A stretch of 6,585 nucleotides of DNA, from positions 1-6,585 of the forward strand of contig NZ_CAAFRZ010000058.1 of the NCBI RefSeq assembly GCF_900765565.1, written 5' to 3'. Each line of letters opens with the position of its first letter. Within the stretch, counting starts at the first letter, position 1. Shown piece by piece: positions 1 to 6,025 of this stretch. The DNA is from an uncultured Dialister sp. GTDB taxonomy: Bacteria > Bacillota > Negativicutes > Veillonellales > Dialisteraceae. The notes below the pieces were generated by a model, which was not told the origin of the DNA, did no database searches, and worked only from the letters and a program-made list of their open reading frames with translations. A program made the translations under genes and the position numbers.

Positions 1-69
1 GTGTGCGGGAAAACCGCACGTACGGTTCCGTGAGGGGCGGACAGAGAAATCTGATTCCGTCTACTCGAC
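1..69 (+). mobile_element. Group II intron, 3' end (partial)
   Basis: The window opens inside domain V of a group II self-splicing intron. GTGCGG (3-8) and CCGCAC (14-19) form the distal stem around a GAAAA loop. A two-base GT bulge (20-21) and ACGGTTC (22-28) follow, the latter being the 3' strand of the proximal stem. Its 5' partner, including the catalytic triad, lies left of the window. Positions 38-59 fold as domain VI: CGGA/TCCG plus CAGA/TCTG around a GAAA loop, with A54 unpaired as a candidate branch point. The stretch ending ...CTACTCGAC at 69 matches the usual AY 3' boundary of bacterial introns. The reverse transcriptase/maturase gene, if present, would lie upstream and is not visible. 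The 3' exon begins about position 70 in repeat-rich DNA, so no gene is seen to be interrupted on this side. Confidence 0.85.
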
Positions 70-91
70 GGCATCCGCCTGCGGCGAGGGG

Positions 92-127
92 TGGCTAAGG
101 TGACTGAAGTGACTAAGGTGGCTGAGG
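92..127 (+). repeat. 9-nt tandem repeat, four units
   Basis: Four head-to-tail 9-mers fit the consensus TGRCTRARG: TGGCTAAGG, TGACTGAAG, TGACTAAGG and TGGCTGAGG. All differences are A/G transitions. A three-unit version lies in inverted orientation at 1691-1717. The reading frame through it gives a short KVTEVTKVAE-like peptide, but no ribosome binding site supports translation, so I treat it as non-coding. Confidence 0.75.
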
Positions 128-532
128 GGAAAGTGGCGGCGCACAAATCAGGAAGCGCCGCCTTACTGATACACGACAGCGGCTTCGCCGCAGACCCATC
201 AGAATCCCTCTGTCTGCTTCGCAGACATCCCCCTTTGAAAAAGGGGGACTACCCAATAGCGGCTGACGCCGCAAAAATCTGCCTGCAGCGCTTTCAACGG
301 CTAACCTTCGTCTGCTTCGCAGCCACCTCCTTCCCGTGGAAGGAGGCTAACGATTCGCGGCTTCGCCGCATATGGAGTTTTAAAGACTCTATCCAAATAA
401 TGTGCAACTGACTCAGCACGAGGCCCCTTCCTCGGGGAAGCAAGCGAACTGCAATCGTAGGGAGCCGCAGGCGACCGAGAATGCAGTGAGACGCTTTCCC
501 AGCGAAGTCGGGAAGGGGCTGCCCCCGGGGCT

Positions 533-573
533 GGGGTTAGCTGATGGGAACTGATGGAAGCGCCGCAGGCGAA
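533..573 (+). repeat. TTAGCTGATGG / GCGCCGCAGGCGAA module, copy 1
   Basis: GGTTAGCTGATGG (535-547), a second CTGATGG (551-557) and GCGCCGCAGGCGAA (560-573) recur as one continuous block at 6350-6378. Copy 1 differs by about ten extra bases that duplicate CTGATGG. An inverted partial copy lies at 6232-6246 (14 of 15 bases matching 533-547). This is a dispersed intergenic module of unknown function. Confidence 0.65.
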
Positions 574-588
574 CCAGCTTTTCTGGAA

Positions 589-698
589 GCTAACAGCTAG
601 CAGCTAGAAGCCCCCATCCGTTCAGACGCCGCTCATCCATCCATCACCCGGCCCAAAGGGCCTATTCGCCTGGCCACGAGATCTAGCTACTAGCTACT
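589..698. repeat. AGCTA-rich short repeats
   Basis: Positions 589-611 contain three spaced GCTA/GCTAG units (AGCTAACAGCTAGCAGCTAG). Positions 683-696 are two exact head-to-tail copies of CTAGCTA. The units are self-complementary. The GGCCC-AAA-GGGCC-type palindrome near 650 lies between the two blocks. They appear to be simple, self-complementary filler repeats of the mosaic. I see no coding function. Confidence 0.5.
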
Positions 699-933
699 GA
701 TTTCCTCGATCTTAGCCGCAAAGCGGCTATCCCCATTGGCCACTGACTGTGAATAAACCGGGATTCCTGAATCGTGACCGGAAACAATACAGTAACCACC
801 ATTCCTTTTTATGCCACGCAAAAAACAGAAAAGCATTTGGAAGGGCACCAGGTAAGTTCAACCGGTGAATCAGGCGTCCGCGCTTTGGCAGTCTGCACCG
901 GATTTGTGCTCTCGAAGAAACCGGTATCGGTCA

Positions 934-1245
934 TCACCCATACCTATTCGGAGCTCTCCGCTCAGTGTTGCTCGGAACTGTCGTCAAGGGAGGAAAGTCC
1001 TGTGACTGCGCTTCCATTCTGCTTTTCCGTTTTGATTTTTTCTTGCTTTTTCTTTCCTTCATTCCCCGTCCGGAAGGATTCTTTGGGAAAGGAGAGGCTT
1101 CCTGAAAGGGAAATTTCCTAGTTCCACCGGTCCTCCCCGATCTCTTCGGTACCATGGATGGAAGGAAACATTGAGAAAACCTTCGGAACGTCTCACGAGG
1201 TCTTTCATTCACCCCTCTGATACTAATATCGTAAAAAGTTGTCAT
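934..1245 (-). CDS. Doubtful small basic protein, 103 aa
   Basis: I do not recognise this frame. Its main support is upstream sequence: on the minus strand AAGGAGAGGTGA precedes the ATG at 1245 by three bases, a strong Shine-Dalgarno match (AGGAG nine bases and AGGTGA three bases upstream). The product would begin MTTFYDISIRG and be strongly basic, with a Lys/Arg/Ser run at about residues 62-75 and no hydrophobic segment. The composition after about residue 25 looks like random translation, and the lysine-rich run is simply the complement of a pyrimidine-rich stretch. It may be the start of a decayed gene, a real small protein, or chance. The surrounding 770-1260 stretch is unique sequence without the palindromes that fill the flanks, which hints that something gene-like once occupied it. 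Confidence 0.2.
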   Translation of the reverse strand: MTTFYDISIRGVNERPRETFRRFSQCFLPSMVPKRSGRTGGTRKFPFQEASPFPKNPSGRGMKERKSKKKSKRKSRMEAQSQDFPPLTTVPSNTERRAPNRYG

Positions 1246-1354
1246 CAGTCACCTCTCCTTTTTCAAAAAATTGTTGGTGTAACTGGCCAATAGTAAGTGA
1301 CCGATGGAGATTAAGACCGAGGTCGAGGGGAATAGCGCCTTTGGCGCTGGGAAC

Positions 1355-1427
1355 CTCAACTCTGCTTTTCCCGTCATAGTCATTTACCGGAAAGATCTTT
1401 CGACTCATCGCAGCTGCAGCGATTCTT
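1355..1427 (+). repeat. Dispersed repeat with hairpins, copy 1
   Basis: The core 1371-1427 aligns without gaps to 6481-6537 at 49 of 57 bases. The first 18 bases (CCGTCATAGTCATTTACC) are identical, and a CTCAACTCTGC block lies just upstream in both copies. All eight differences are transitions. Two small hairpins can be drawn on the plus strand: GAAA-GATC-TTTC (1390-1401) and ATCGC-AGCTGCA-GCGAT (1407-1423). The minus strand reads as a similar peptide in both copies (around MSRKIFPVNDYDG). The base changes are not concentrated at third codon positions, so I favour a nucleic-acid element over a conserved protein. Confidence 0.7.
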
Positions 1428-1455
1428 GATTGTGCAGTCATAGCGTGAGCCACTT

Positions 1456-1479
1456 GAAAGCTTACAGCTGTCAGCTTTC
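1456..1479. repeat. 24-bp near-perfect palindrome
   Basis: The two 12-base halves, GAAAGCTTACAG and CTGTCAGCTTTC, are complementary at 11 of 12 positions, the exception being position 8 from either edge. The centre is ACAGCTGT. It lies just after the 57-nt repeat and before further GC-rich palindromes. It could be a protein-binding dyad or another member of the intergenic palindrome set. No gene begins next to it. Confidence 0.55.
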
Positions 1480-1543
1480 CGCTTACAGAGGGTCAGCCGC
1501 TCCGCGGCATCCATCCTGCGGCTTTGCCGCGGACCGTTTGGCC

Positions 1544-1579
1544 TAAAAGGAAGGCGCTTTTATGGGCAGGCTAAGCGCC
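1544..1579 (+). repeat. 36-nt hairpin element, copy A
   Basis: This element matches 6275-6310 at 30 of 36 bases without gaps, starting with the shared TAAAAGGAAGGC. It folds into GGCGCTT (1553-1559) paired with AAGCGCC (1573-1579). The central stem pair is G-C here and T-A in copy B, a two-sided compensatory change. Here the stem extends by two A-T pairs into the following T-run. The unpaired loop keeps ATG.GCAG in both copies. Confidence 0.65.
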
Positions 1580-1591
1580 TTTTATATTTTT
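1551..1591 (+). terminator. Terminator-like hairpin with T-tract
   Basis: AAGGCGCTT (1551-1559) and AAGCGCCTT (1573-1581) form a 9-bp stem with a 13-base loop. TTATATTTTT follows, which is the form of a plus-strand intrinsic terminator. No plus-strand gene is seen upstream, so it may end an unrecognised non-coding transcript, stop read-through toward the convergent operon, or be a hairpin element that landed beside T-rich DNA. The homologous hairpin at 6275-6310 has no T-tract, so termination is not the shared property. Confidence 0.45.
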
Positions 1592-1595
1592 ATCA

Positions 1596-1633
1596 GATTA
1601 CCTTTCCGGTAATCCATCCTGCGGCGGAGCCGC
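1596..1633. repeat. Paired small hairpins
   Basis: GATTACC-TTTCC-GGTAATC (1596-1614) is a 7-bp hairpin immediately after the T-tract. GCGGC-GGA-GCCGC (1621-1633) follows seven bases later. A related GCGGC-TTT-GCCGC hairpin lies at 1518-1530. They belong to the same palindrome-rich class as the hairpins at 70-770. Confidence 0.5.
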
Positions 1634-1690
1634 TGGTCCACCTTATGCCCCCCGCTTTGGGGAGACGTAAGCCTTCCCAAAGCCACAACC

Positions 1691-1717
1691 CTTCAGCCAC
1701 CTCAGTCACCTTAGCCA
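1691..1717 (-). repeat. 9-nt tandem repeat, three units, inverted copy
   Basis: Read on the minus strand this is TGGCTAAGG, TGACTGAGG and TGGCTGAAG, the same TGRCTRARG unit as at 92-127 but one unit shorter. With the left copy it brackets about 1.6 kb of repeat-rich intergenic DNA as an imperfect inverted pair. Confidence 0.7.
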
Positions 1718-1792
1718 TTCTCCAACCACAGGCTGATACACTCGATCTCGATGTCGACCTCAATCTTGGGTCCCTGCCATTATGGGCACACT

Positions 1793-1816
1793 AAAAAAGC
1801 GGCTTTCGCCGCTTTT
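1793..1816 (-). terminator. Intrinsic terminator of the prpC-rpe operon
   Basis: On the minus strand AAAAGCGGC (1816-1808) pairs with GCCGCTTTT around a GAAA tetraloop (1807-1804), and the descending strand runs into six T residues (1798-1793). The stem begins two bases after the rpe stop codon, so it should end the operon transcript there. The A-run on the other side makes it potentially bidirectional. Confidence 0.92.
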
Positions 1817-1818
1817 CT

Positions 1819-2460
1819 TTATACCCGTAATGCTTTTATGGCTGCTGCCCGGTCTTCTTTTCCGAAGACCGAGGAGCCTGCTACGAGGATGGAGGCGCCC
1901 GCTTTTTTGAGGAGCGGTGCGTTGTCCTTATTGACTCCCCCGTCCACTTCGATGGGAATGTCTTTTCCCAGTTTCCTGATGGATGCGGAGAGCCGTGCAA
2001 TTTTATCGAGGCTGTAGGGAATGAATTTCTGTCCACCGAAGCCGGGGTTCACGGACATGATGAGGACGAAGTCGATGATGGGCAGGATTTCTTCAATCGT
2101 AGAAAGGGAGGTGCCCGGGTTCAGGGCGATGCCGGCCTTCATGCCCCGGTCCTGGATGTTATGGATCATACGGTCCACATGGGGCACCGCTTCCACGTGG
2201 AAGGATACCATGTGGGTGTGGCAGGCTTCGAGGCCATCCAGGTAGGCTTCGGGGTGGTAGGTCATGAGGTGCACGTCGAAGGGCAGGGACGTGCATTTCC
2301 TTAAGGATGAAATCACCGGGACCCCGAAGGAGAGGTTCGGCACGAAGTGGCCGTCCATGACGTCCAGGTGGATGTAGTCGGCGCCTCCCTGTTCAATGTC
2401 CTTCAGTTCTGATGCCAGTTTTGAGAAATCAGAAGCCAGTAATGACGGTGCGATTTTCAT
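1819..2460 (-). CDS. rpe: Ribulose-phosphate 3-epimerase
   Basis: This cytosolic enzyme interconverts D-ribulose 5-phosphate and D-xylulose 5-phosphate in the non-oxidative pentose phosphate pathway, using an active-site metal. The 213-residue length is normal for the family, and the protein is a single TIM barrel. Visible signatures are PSLLASDF (5-12), HLDVMDGHFVPN (31-42) with metal ligands H31 and D33, DVHLM (62-66) with H64, the loop MSVNPGFGGQKF (135-146), and EVDGGVN (171-177) with D173 as the second catalytic acid/base. GSSVFG (195-200) is the phosphate-binding end. All expected catalytic residues are present. The start is fixed by an AGGAGG site (2466-2471) inside the last codons of rsgA, two bases separating that gene's stop from this ATG. 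It is the last gene of the operon. Confidence 0.98.
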   Translation of the reverse strand: MKIAPSLLASDFSKLASELKDIEQGGADYIHLDVMDGHFVPNLSFGVPVISSLRKCTSLPFDVHLMTYHPEAYLDGLEACHTHMVSFHVEAVPHVDRMIHNIQDRGMKAGIALNPGTSLSTIEEILPIIDFVLIMSVNPGFGGQKFIPYSLDKIARLSASIRKLGKDIPIEVDGGVNKDNAPLLKKAGASILVAGSSVFGKEDRAAAIKALRV

Positions 2461-2462
2461 AG

Positions 2463-3332
2463 TTACCTCCTGAAGTCCCCGGACTTCAATTCTTCCAAAA
2501 TCTGTTTGTACGATTCGTAGCGGCCCTGCTGGATTTTCCCCTCTTCCACGGCCCTGCGGACGGCGCAGTCCGGTTCCCGGTCATGGATGCAGTTGTTGAA
2601 ACGGCACTGCCCCAGGAAAGGGCGGAAATCTTTGAACAGGTACGACACATCGGTGGAATCCATATCGGTGAGTTCCAGGTATGTATAGCCCGGCGTATCC
2701 ATGACGAAGTATCCCTTTTCACAGAGCACCAGCTCCGCATGGCGGGTGGTGGTTTTGCCCCTCCCGGTCTGCCGGCTCACTTCGCCGGAGAGGAAATGGG
2801 ACCGCCCCAGTATCCGGTTCAGGAGGCTCGACTTTCCGGCCCCCGAGGGACCGGAGAAGGAGACCACCGGACCTTTCAGGGACTCTTCCAGAAGGGAAAT
2901 GCCTTCGTCCTTCACCAGGGATGTGGCAAAGGCCTGGTACCCCGCTTTCCGGTAGTAAGCGGCGGCTTCCGCTGCTTCTGCTTCCGCCAGGTCCGCCTTG
3001 CTGATCACCACCACCGGTTCGATGTCCGCCGCTTCGGCGAGAACCACCATTTTATCCAGGAGGAACCGGTTGAAATCGGGGGTCCGGATGGCGGAGACCA
3101 GCACTAGCTGGTCGATGTTTGCCGATGGCGGACGGTGGAGGGAGTTTTTCCGTGGATACACATGGGTAATGACAGCTTCGCTGCCTTTCCCCGTTTCGAA
3201 TTCCACGTCGTCCCCCACGAGGATATTGGTTTTCCGTTTCAGGGCGCCCCGGGAACGGCACAGGGACAGGGAGCCCCCTTCCCTGTAAATGGTGAAGTAG
3301 CCGTTCTGGTTTTTCAGGATTTTTCCCTTCAT
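2463..3332 (-). CDS. rsgA: Small ribosomal subunit biogenesis GTPase RsgA
   Basis: RsgA (YjeQ/YloQ/CpgA) is a circularly permuted GTPase that binds the 30S subunit late in assembly and checks the decoding centre. Residues 1-65 form the OB-fold. The permuted G domain shows G4 first (SKAD 111-114), then the P-loop GPSGAGKSS (161-169), G2 within GRGKTTTRH (190-198) and G3 DTPG (212-215). The C-terminal zinc domain has C243, C248, H250 and C256. The 289-residue length is typical. Serine replaces the usual Asn in the NKxD motif; Firmicutes relatives also vary at this position, so I do not read this as loss of function. The ATG lies three bases after the prkC stop, with GGGAG in the final prkC codons as its ribosome binding site. 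In Bacillus subtilis the orthologue CpgA is phosphorylated by PrkC and dephosphorylated by PrpC, which fits co-transcription with both here. Confidence 0.97.
   Translation of the reverse strand: MKGKILKNQNGYFTIYREGGSLSLCRSRGALKRKTNILVGDDVEFETGKGSEAVITHVYPRKNSLHRPPSANIDQLVLVSAIRTPDFNRFLLDKMVVLAEAADIEPVVVISKADLAEAEAAEAAAYYRKAGYQAFATSLVKDEGISLLEESLKGPVVSFSGPSGAGKSSLLNRILGRSHFLSGEVSRQTGRGKTTTRHAELVLCEKGYFVMDTPGYTYLELTDMDSTDVSYLFKDFRPFLGQCRFNNCIHDREPDCAVRRAVEEGKIQQGRYESYKQILEELKSGDFRR
2466..2471 (-). promoter_or_regulatory. rpe Shine-Dalgarno inside rsgA
   Basis: AGGAGG is both a perfect ribosome binding site for rpe and the last two sense codons (Arg-Arg) of rsgA, directly followed by TAA and, two bases later, ATG. 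This forces overlap of termination and initiation and implies translational coupling. Confidence 0.85.
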
Positions 3333-3335
3333 CGG

Positions 3336-5195
3336 TCAGAGCTCCCGGTCCTGGACGACAGAGCCGTCGATGACCACCTGTACGTGGACATTGCCGGTGC
3401 CGGAGACATCCTTGCTCACCGTGGTACCCGGCGCTGCTTTGGCGCTGTAGGCGGTGTGTTTGCCGGTATCATCGGTGACGTAGATTTCCACCTGCCTGGA
3501 GCTGCCGCCTTTCGGAATGGAGATATTCACAGTGCCCGTCTTCGTCTGGGCTTTCTTCTTGCCGCTGATGGTGAGGTTCACCACATCGGAGGAAGTGGAT
3601 TCTCCGCCTGCCGGATCCTGGGCGGTGACTACGGCGCTGGTATCATCGGCGGAGGTACCGTCGGTGGAATTGATGGTGCCCACGGAAAGCTTCTTCGAAA
3701 GGAGTGTATTCCGGGCGTCGGAGAGGGACATGCCGATGACGTTCGGTACACTGGTCTTCTGTTTCATATTGATGACGATATTCACCCTTGTGCCCTTGGT
3801 GGCTTTGGAACCGGAGTCCGGGCTCTGGGAGATAATCACATTCGATGGTTTATCGGGATCGTTCCCGTTTTCCACGGCGCCCAATGTGAGGCCCAGCTTG
3901 TCCAGCCGTTCCTTGGCCTGTTCCAGGGTGAGGCCCTTCAGGTCAGGAATGAGCATGGCAGAGCCCCCCTTACTGACAGTGAGGTGGATAATCCGCCTTG
4001 CCTTTACGTTCGTTCCGGCGGCAGGGGTCTGGGAAATGACCTGGCCCGCCGGCACGTCGTCGCTGGCGATTTCATCCACCGATACCTTCAGGTCCAGTTT
4101 CTTCAGGGTCGTTTCCGCCACTTCCACCGGCTTCCCTACTACGTTCGGCACGGTGATGTTCTCGGAGCTCCAGAAATTGCCGAAGCTGAAGAAGGCCCAG
4201 GCAAAGCAGAGGATGAAAAGGATGGCCATGCCGATCCAGATGTACTTCTGGGGCAGGTTCGTGATGAAATTGGTGAATCTGCTTTCCTTCTTTGCCTTAT
4301 GGCGGCGCTCTTCCTTCTGGGGAATGGGACGGGTCATGGCGGTAAAGTCATGGGACGCAGGCTTGTAGATGGTGGTGGTAAAGCCCTGGGCGATTTTCAG
4401 TTCTGAAATGAAGTCGGAAACGCTGTCGTACCGTTTGTCCGGATCCTTCTGCATGGCGGTGAGAAGGCATTCCTCCAGCATGGGAGAAATGGCGGGATTG
4501 TACTTCGTGGGCCGGGGAATATCTCCCTGCATATGCTGCAGGGCAATGGACACCGCCGTTTCCCCTTCGAAAGGAAGGTGGTGGGTCAGCATTTCGTAGA
4601 GCACGATGCCCAGGGAATAAATATCCGTTTTCTCCGTAATCTTGTCTCCTGCCGCCTGTTCCGGTGACAGGTAGTGCACGGAGCCCAGGATGGATTCCTT
4701 ATCGATGACGGTGGAAGAATTGATGGCCCGGGCGATGCCGAAATCCGTGACCTTTACCTTTCCCGTTTTTGTGAGAAGCACATTATGGGGCTTGATATCG
4801 CAGTGAATGATGCCGTTGGCATGGGCATCTTCCAGGGCGTAACCGATTTCTATGGCAATCCGTACCGCTGTATCGATGGGAATATGGGGATGGCTGTCGA
4901 TGTACTGCTTCAGGGTCTCCCCTTCCACATATTCCATGACAATGTAATGGATATCCCCGTCGCAGCCTACGTCGTAGATGCCTACGATATTGGGATGAGT
5001 CAGCTTACCGGCGGACTGGGCCTCATGGCGGAACCGTACAATGAAATCATTGTCCTCTGCGAAATTGCTGTGCAGGATTTTAACAGCCACTATCCTGTCG
5101 AGCAGGATATCCTTGGCCTTATAGACATCGGCCATACCGCCAGAACCGATCTTTTCCATCAGTTCATAACGTTCATCTAGAATTTTACCTGGCAT
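3336..5195 (-). CDS. prkC: PASTA-domain serine/threonine protein kinase
   Basis: This is a bitopic membrane Hanks-type kinase (PrkC/StkP/PknB family) that controls cell-wall metabolism, growth state and, in spore formers, germination. The cytosolic kinase domain spans about 10-270: glycine loop GSGG (17-20), K39, E58, catalytic loop HCDIKPHN (131-138) with D133, K135 and N138, DFG (151-153) and SPE (177-179). A basic juxtamembrane linker is followed by one transmembrane helix (about 318-338). Three PASTA repeats lie outside (about 347-409, 415-477 and 482-545), then a beta-rich tail of about 70 residues like the Ig-like end of B. subtilis PrkC. The 619-residue length fits a three-PASTA member. 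Cys132 replaces the Arg of the HRD motif, although catalytic residues are intact. The ATG is preceded by GGAGTG in the 12-base gap after the prpC stop. The next gene, rsgA, starts three bases downstream. Confidence 0.98.
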   Translation of the reverse strand: MPGKILDERYELMEKIGSGGMADVYKAKDILLDRIVAVKILHSNFAEDNDFIVRFRHEAQSAGKLTHPNIVGIYDVGCDGDIHYIVMEYVEGETLKQYIDSHPHIPIDTAVRIAIEIGYALEDAHANGIIHCDIKPHNVLLTKTGKVKVTDFGIARAINSSTVIDKESILGSVHYLSPEQAAGDKITEKTDIYSLGIVLYEMLTHHLPFEGETAVSIALQHMQGDIPRPTKYNPAISPMLEECLLTAMQKDPDKRYDSVSDFISELKIAQGFTTTIYKPASHDFTAMTRPIPQKEERRHKAKKESRFTNFITNLPQKYIWIGMAILFILCFAWAFFSFGNFWSSENITVPNVVGKPVEVAETTLKKLDLKVSVDEIASDDVPAGQVISQTPAAGTNVKARRIIHLTVSKGGSAMLIPDLKGLTLEQAKERLDKLGLTLGAVENGNDPDKPSNVIISQSPDSGSKATKGTRVNIVINMKQKTSVPNVIGMSLSDARNTLLSKKLSVGTINSTDGTSADDTSAVVTAQDPAGGESTSSDVVNLTISGKKKAQTKTGTVNISIPKGGSSRQVEIYVTDDTGKHTAYSAKAAPGTTVSKDVSGTGNVHVQVVIDGSVVQDREL

Positions 5196-5197
5196 AT

Positions 5198-5206
5198 TTC
5201 ACTCCA
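5198..5206 (-). promoter_or_regulatory. prkC ribosome binding site
   Basis: GTGGAGTGA lies in the short gap between the prpC stop and the prkC ATG. GGAG is positioned about eight bases from the start codon, supporting the start chosen for prkC. Confidence 0.7.
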
Positions 5207-5207
5207 C

Positions 5208-5942
5208 TCAGTTCCAAAATTGAATCAATATCAGCGATGCATTATCCCGGGCTCCGGCGTCGTAGACCTTTTCCATGATGGAGGACGCCAGTGCCTTCAG
5301 GTCTTCCTCTGTTTTCCGGGTATTTCCGGAAATCAGGCGGCAGAGGTCCTCATCCTCCACCATCCCGGACACGCCATCGGAGCAGATGAGAATGCAGCTG
5401 CCGTCGGTCAGGGAGAAAGAACCCGTATCCACTTTCATATTTTCATCGATGCCCACGGCCCGGGTGATTTCATTCTTCCGGGGATGCCGGCGCATTTCTT
5501 CTTTCGTAAGTTTCCCTTCCGTCACCAGCTCCATCACAAAGGAGTGGTCCGTGGTCACCTGGGTGAGCTCCCCTGCTTCATAGCGGTAGAGGCGGCTGTC
5601 CCCCACATGGGCCCAGAAGAGATGATTTCCTTTTACCGCGGCCCCTACCATGGTGGTGCCCATGGACTGGAGGGCCGGGGAATCCCGCTTTTCCGCCAGG
5701 ATGGCCCGGTTTGCGGCGCAGAAAGATTCCTTCAGCCCCTCCTCGGAAAATGCCTTTTCCGAAGGGAGGGAAGAGAAATAGCGGGCCCCGCTTTCCACAG
5801 CCAGGGAGCTGGCGATCTGGCCCCCATCGTAGCCACCCATACCGTCAGCCAGAAGGTAAAGACCATCCACCTTCATGCTGATGGCATCTTCATTGGCCCT
5901 GCGCACAAGGCCCTTTTCCGAAACTCCATAAGTCAGTATCAT
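5208..5942 (-). CDS. prpC: PP2C-family Ser/Thr protein phosphatase
   Basis: This soluble metal-dependent (PPM) phosphatase removes phosphate from PrkC and its substrates, acting as the off-switch of the kinase encoded next to it. The 244-residue protein has the compact bacterial PP2C core with no extra domains. Motifs in order are the N-terminal VRRANED (13-19), LADGMGGYDGG (31-41) with metal-binding D33 and G34, MGTTMVGA (94-101), HVGDSRLYR (112-120), HPRKNEITRAVG (153-164), ICSDGVSGM (186-194) with metal-binding D189, and GARDNAS (230-236) with D233. All metal ligands are present. It is the first gene of the operon. The ATG at 5942 has GGAAAG six bases upstream, and a promoter candidate lies about 85-110 bases upstream. 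In B. subtilis rlmN precedes prpC, but here no gene does. Confidence 0.97.
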   Translation of the reverse strand: MILTYGVSEKGLVRRANEDAISMKVDGLYLLADGMGGYDGGQIASSLAVESGARYFSSLPSEKAFSEEGLKESFCAANRAILAEKRDSPALQSMGTTMVGAAVKGNHLFWAHVGDSRLYRYEAGELTQVTTDHSFVMELVTEGKLTKEEMRRHPRKNEITRAVGIDENMKVDTGSFSLTDGSCILICSDGVSGMVEDEDLCRLISGNTRKTEEDLKALASSIMEKVYDAGARDNASLILIQFWN

Positions 5943-5971
5943 ATAAGTCTTTCCATAAAAGAAACAACTCC

Positions 5972-5996
5972 ATGCTCCGCAGTCGGTACGGAGTAT
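5972..5996 (-). promoter_or_regulatory. Leader hairpin upstream of prpC
   Basis: The arms CGGAGTAT and ATGCTCCG pair over eight bases (one G-T wobble) around a nine-base loop, within the probable 5' untranslated leader of the operon. On the minus strand a T-rich stretch (TTGTTTCTTTT) follows a few bases later. It could be a weak attenuator, an mRNA-stabilising stem or a binding site. Nothing identifies a known riboswitch. Confidence 0.4.
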
Positions 5997-6025
5997 GATA
6001 AACCTTAACTTATCCCAATAATTTT

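Larger units (their letters stand above)
70..770. other. Intergenic repeat mosaic, left side
   Basis: No credible gene is visible in these 700 bases. The short open frame at 91-411 runs through repeats and palindromes and resembles no family I know. The region is a chain of short perfect hairpins: 179-191 (GCGGC-TTC-GCCGC), 212-226 (GTCTGC-TTC-GCAGAC), 229-247 (8-bp stem CCCCCTTT with loop GAA), 326-346 (9-bp stem CCTCCTTCC with loop CGT), 357-369 (GCGGC-TTC-GCCGC), 427-440 (CTTCC-TCGG-GGAAG), 574-586 (CCAG-CTTTT-CTGG) and 714-728 (AGCCGC-AAA-GCGGCT). AGCTA-rich blocks lie at 589-611 and 683-698. None of the hairpins is followed by a convincing T-tract, so they are better read as REP-like palindromic repeats than as terminators. 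Confidence 0.7.

Noticed and set aside
179..728. Possible CRISPR array from recurrent short palindromes
   Set aside because: The palindromes differ in sequence, spacing is irregular, and there are no equal-length spacers or identical direct repeats.
990..1000. GAGGAAAGTCC, resembling the conserved start of RNase P RNA
   Set aside because: The motif is not followed by the expected GGGCTCC-type continuation, and no other conserved RNase P region is found downstream.
774..1121. 115-residue plus-strand frame in the left intergenic region
   Set aside because: It has no clear ribosome binding site, a Phe/Ser-rich low-complexity middle arising from a pyrimidine tract, and no recognisable motif.
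1223..1453. 76-residue minus-strand frame sharing the NDYDG peptide with 6087-6566
   Set aside because: The shared peptide comes from the 57-nt repeat, and the differences between copies are not at third codon positions. Outside the repeat the two frames have nothing in common.
3135..4406. 423-residue open frame antisense to prkC and rsgA
   Set aside because: It lies wholly opposite well-supported genes, and its product has no recognisable domain. Long antisense frames are common opposite GC-rich third codon positions.
5220..6008. 262-residue open frame antisense to prpC
   Set aside because: It mirrors a clear PP2C gene and has no family signature or ribosome binding site.
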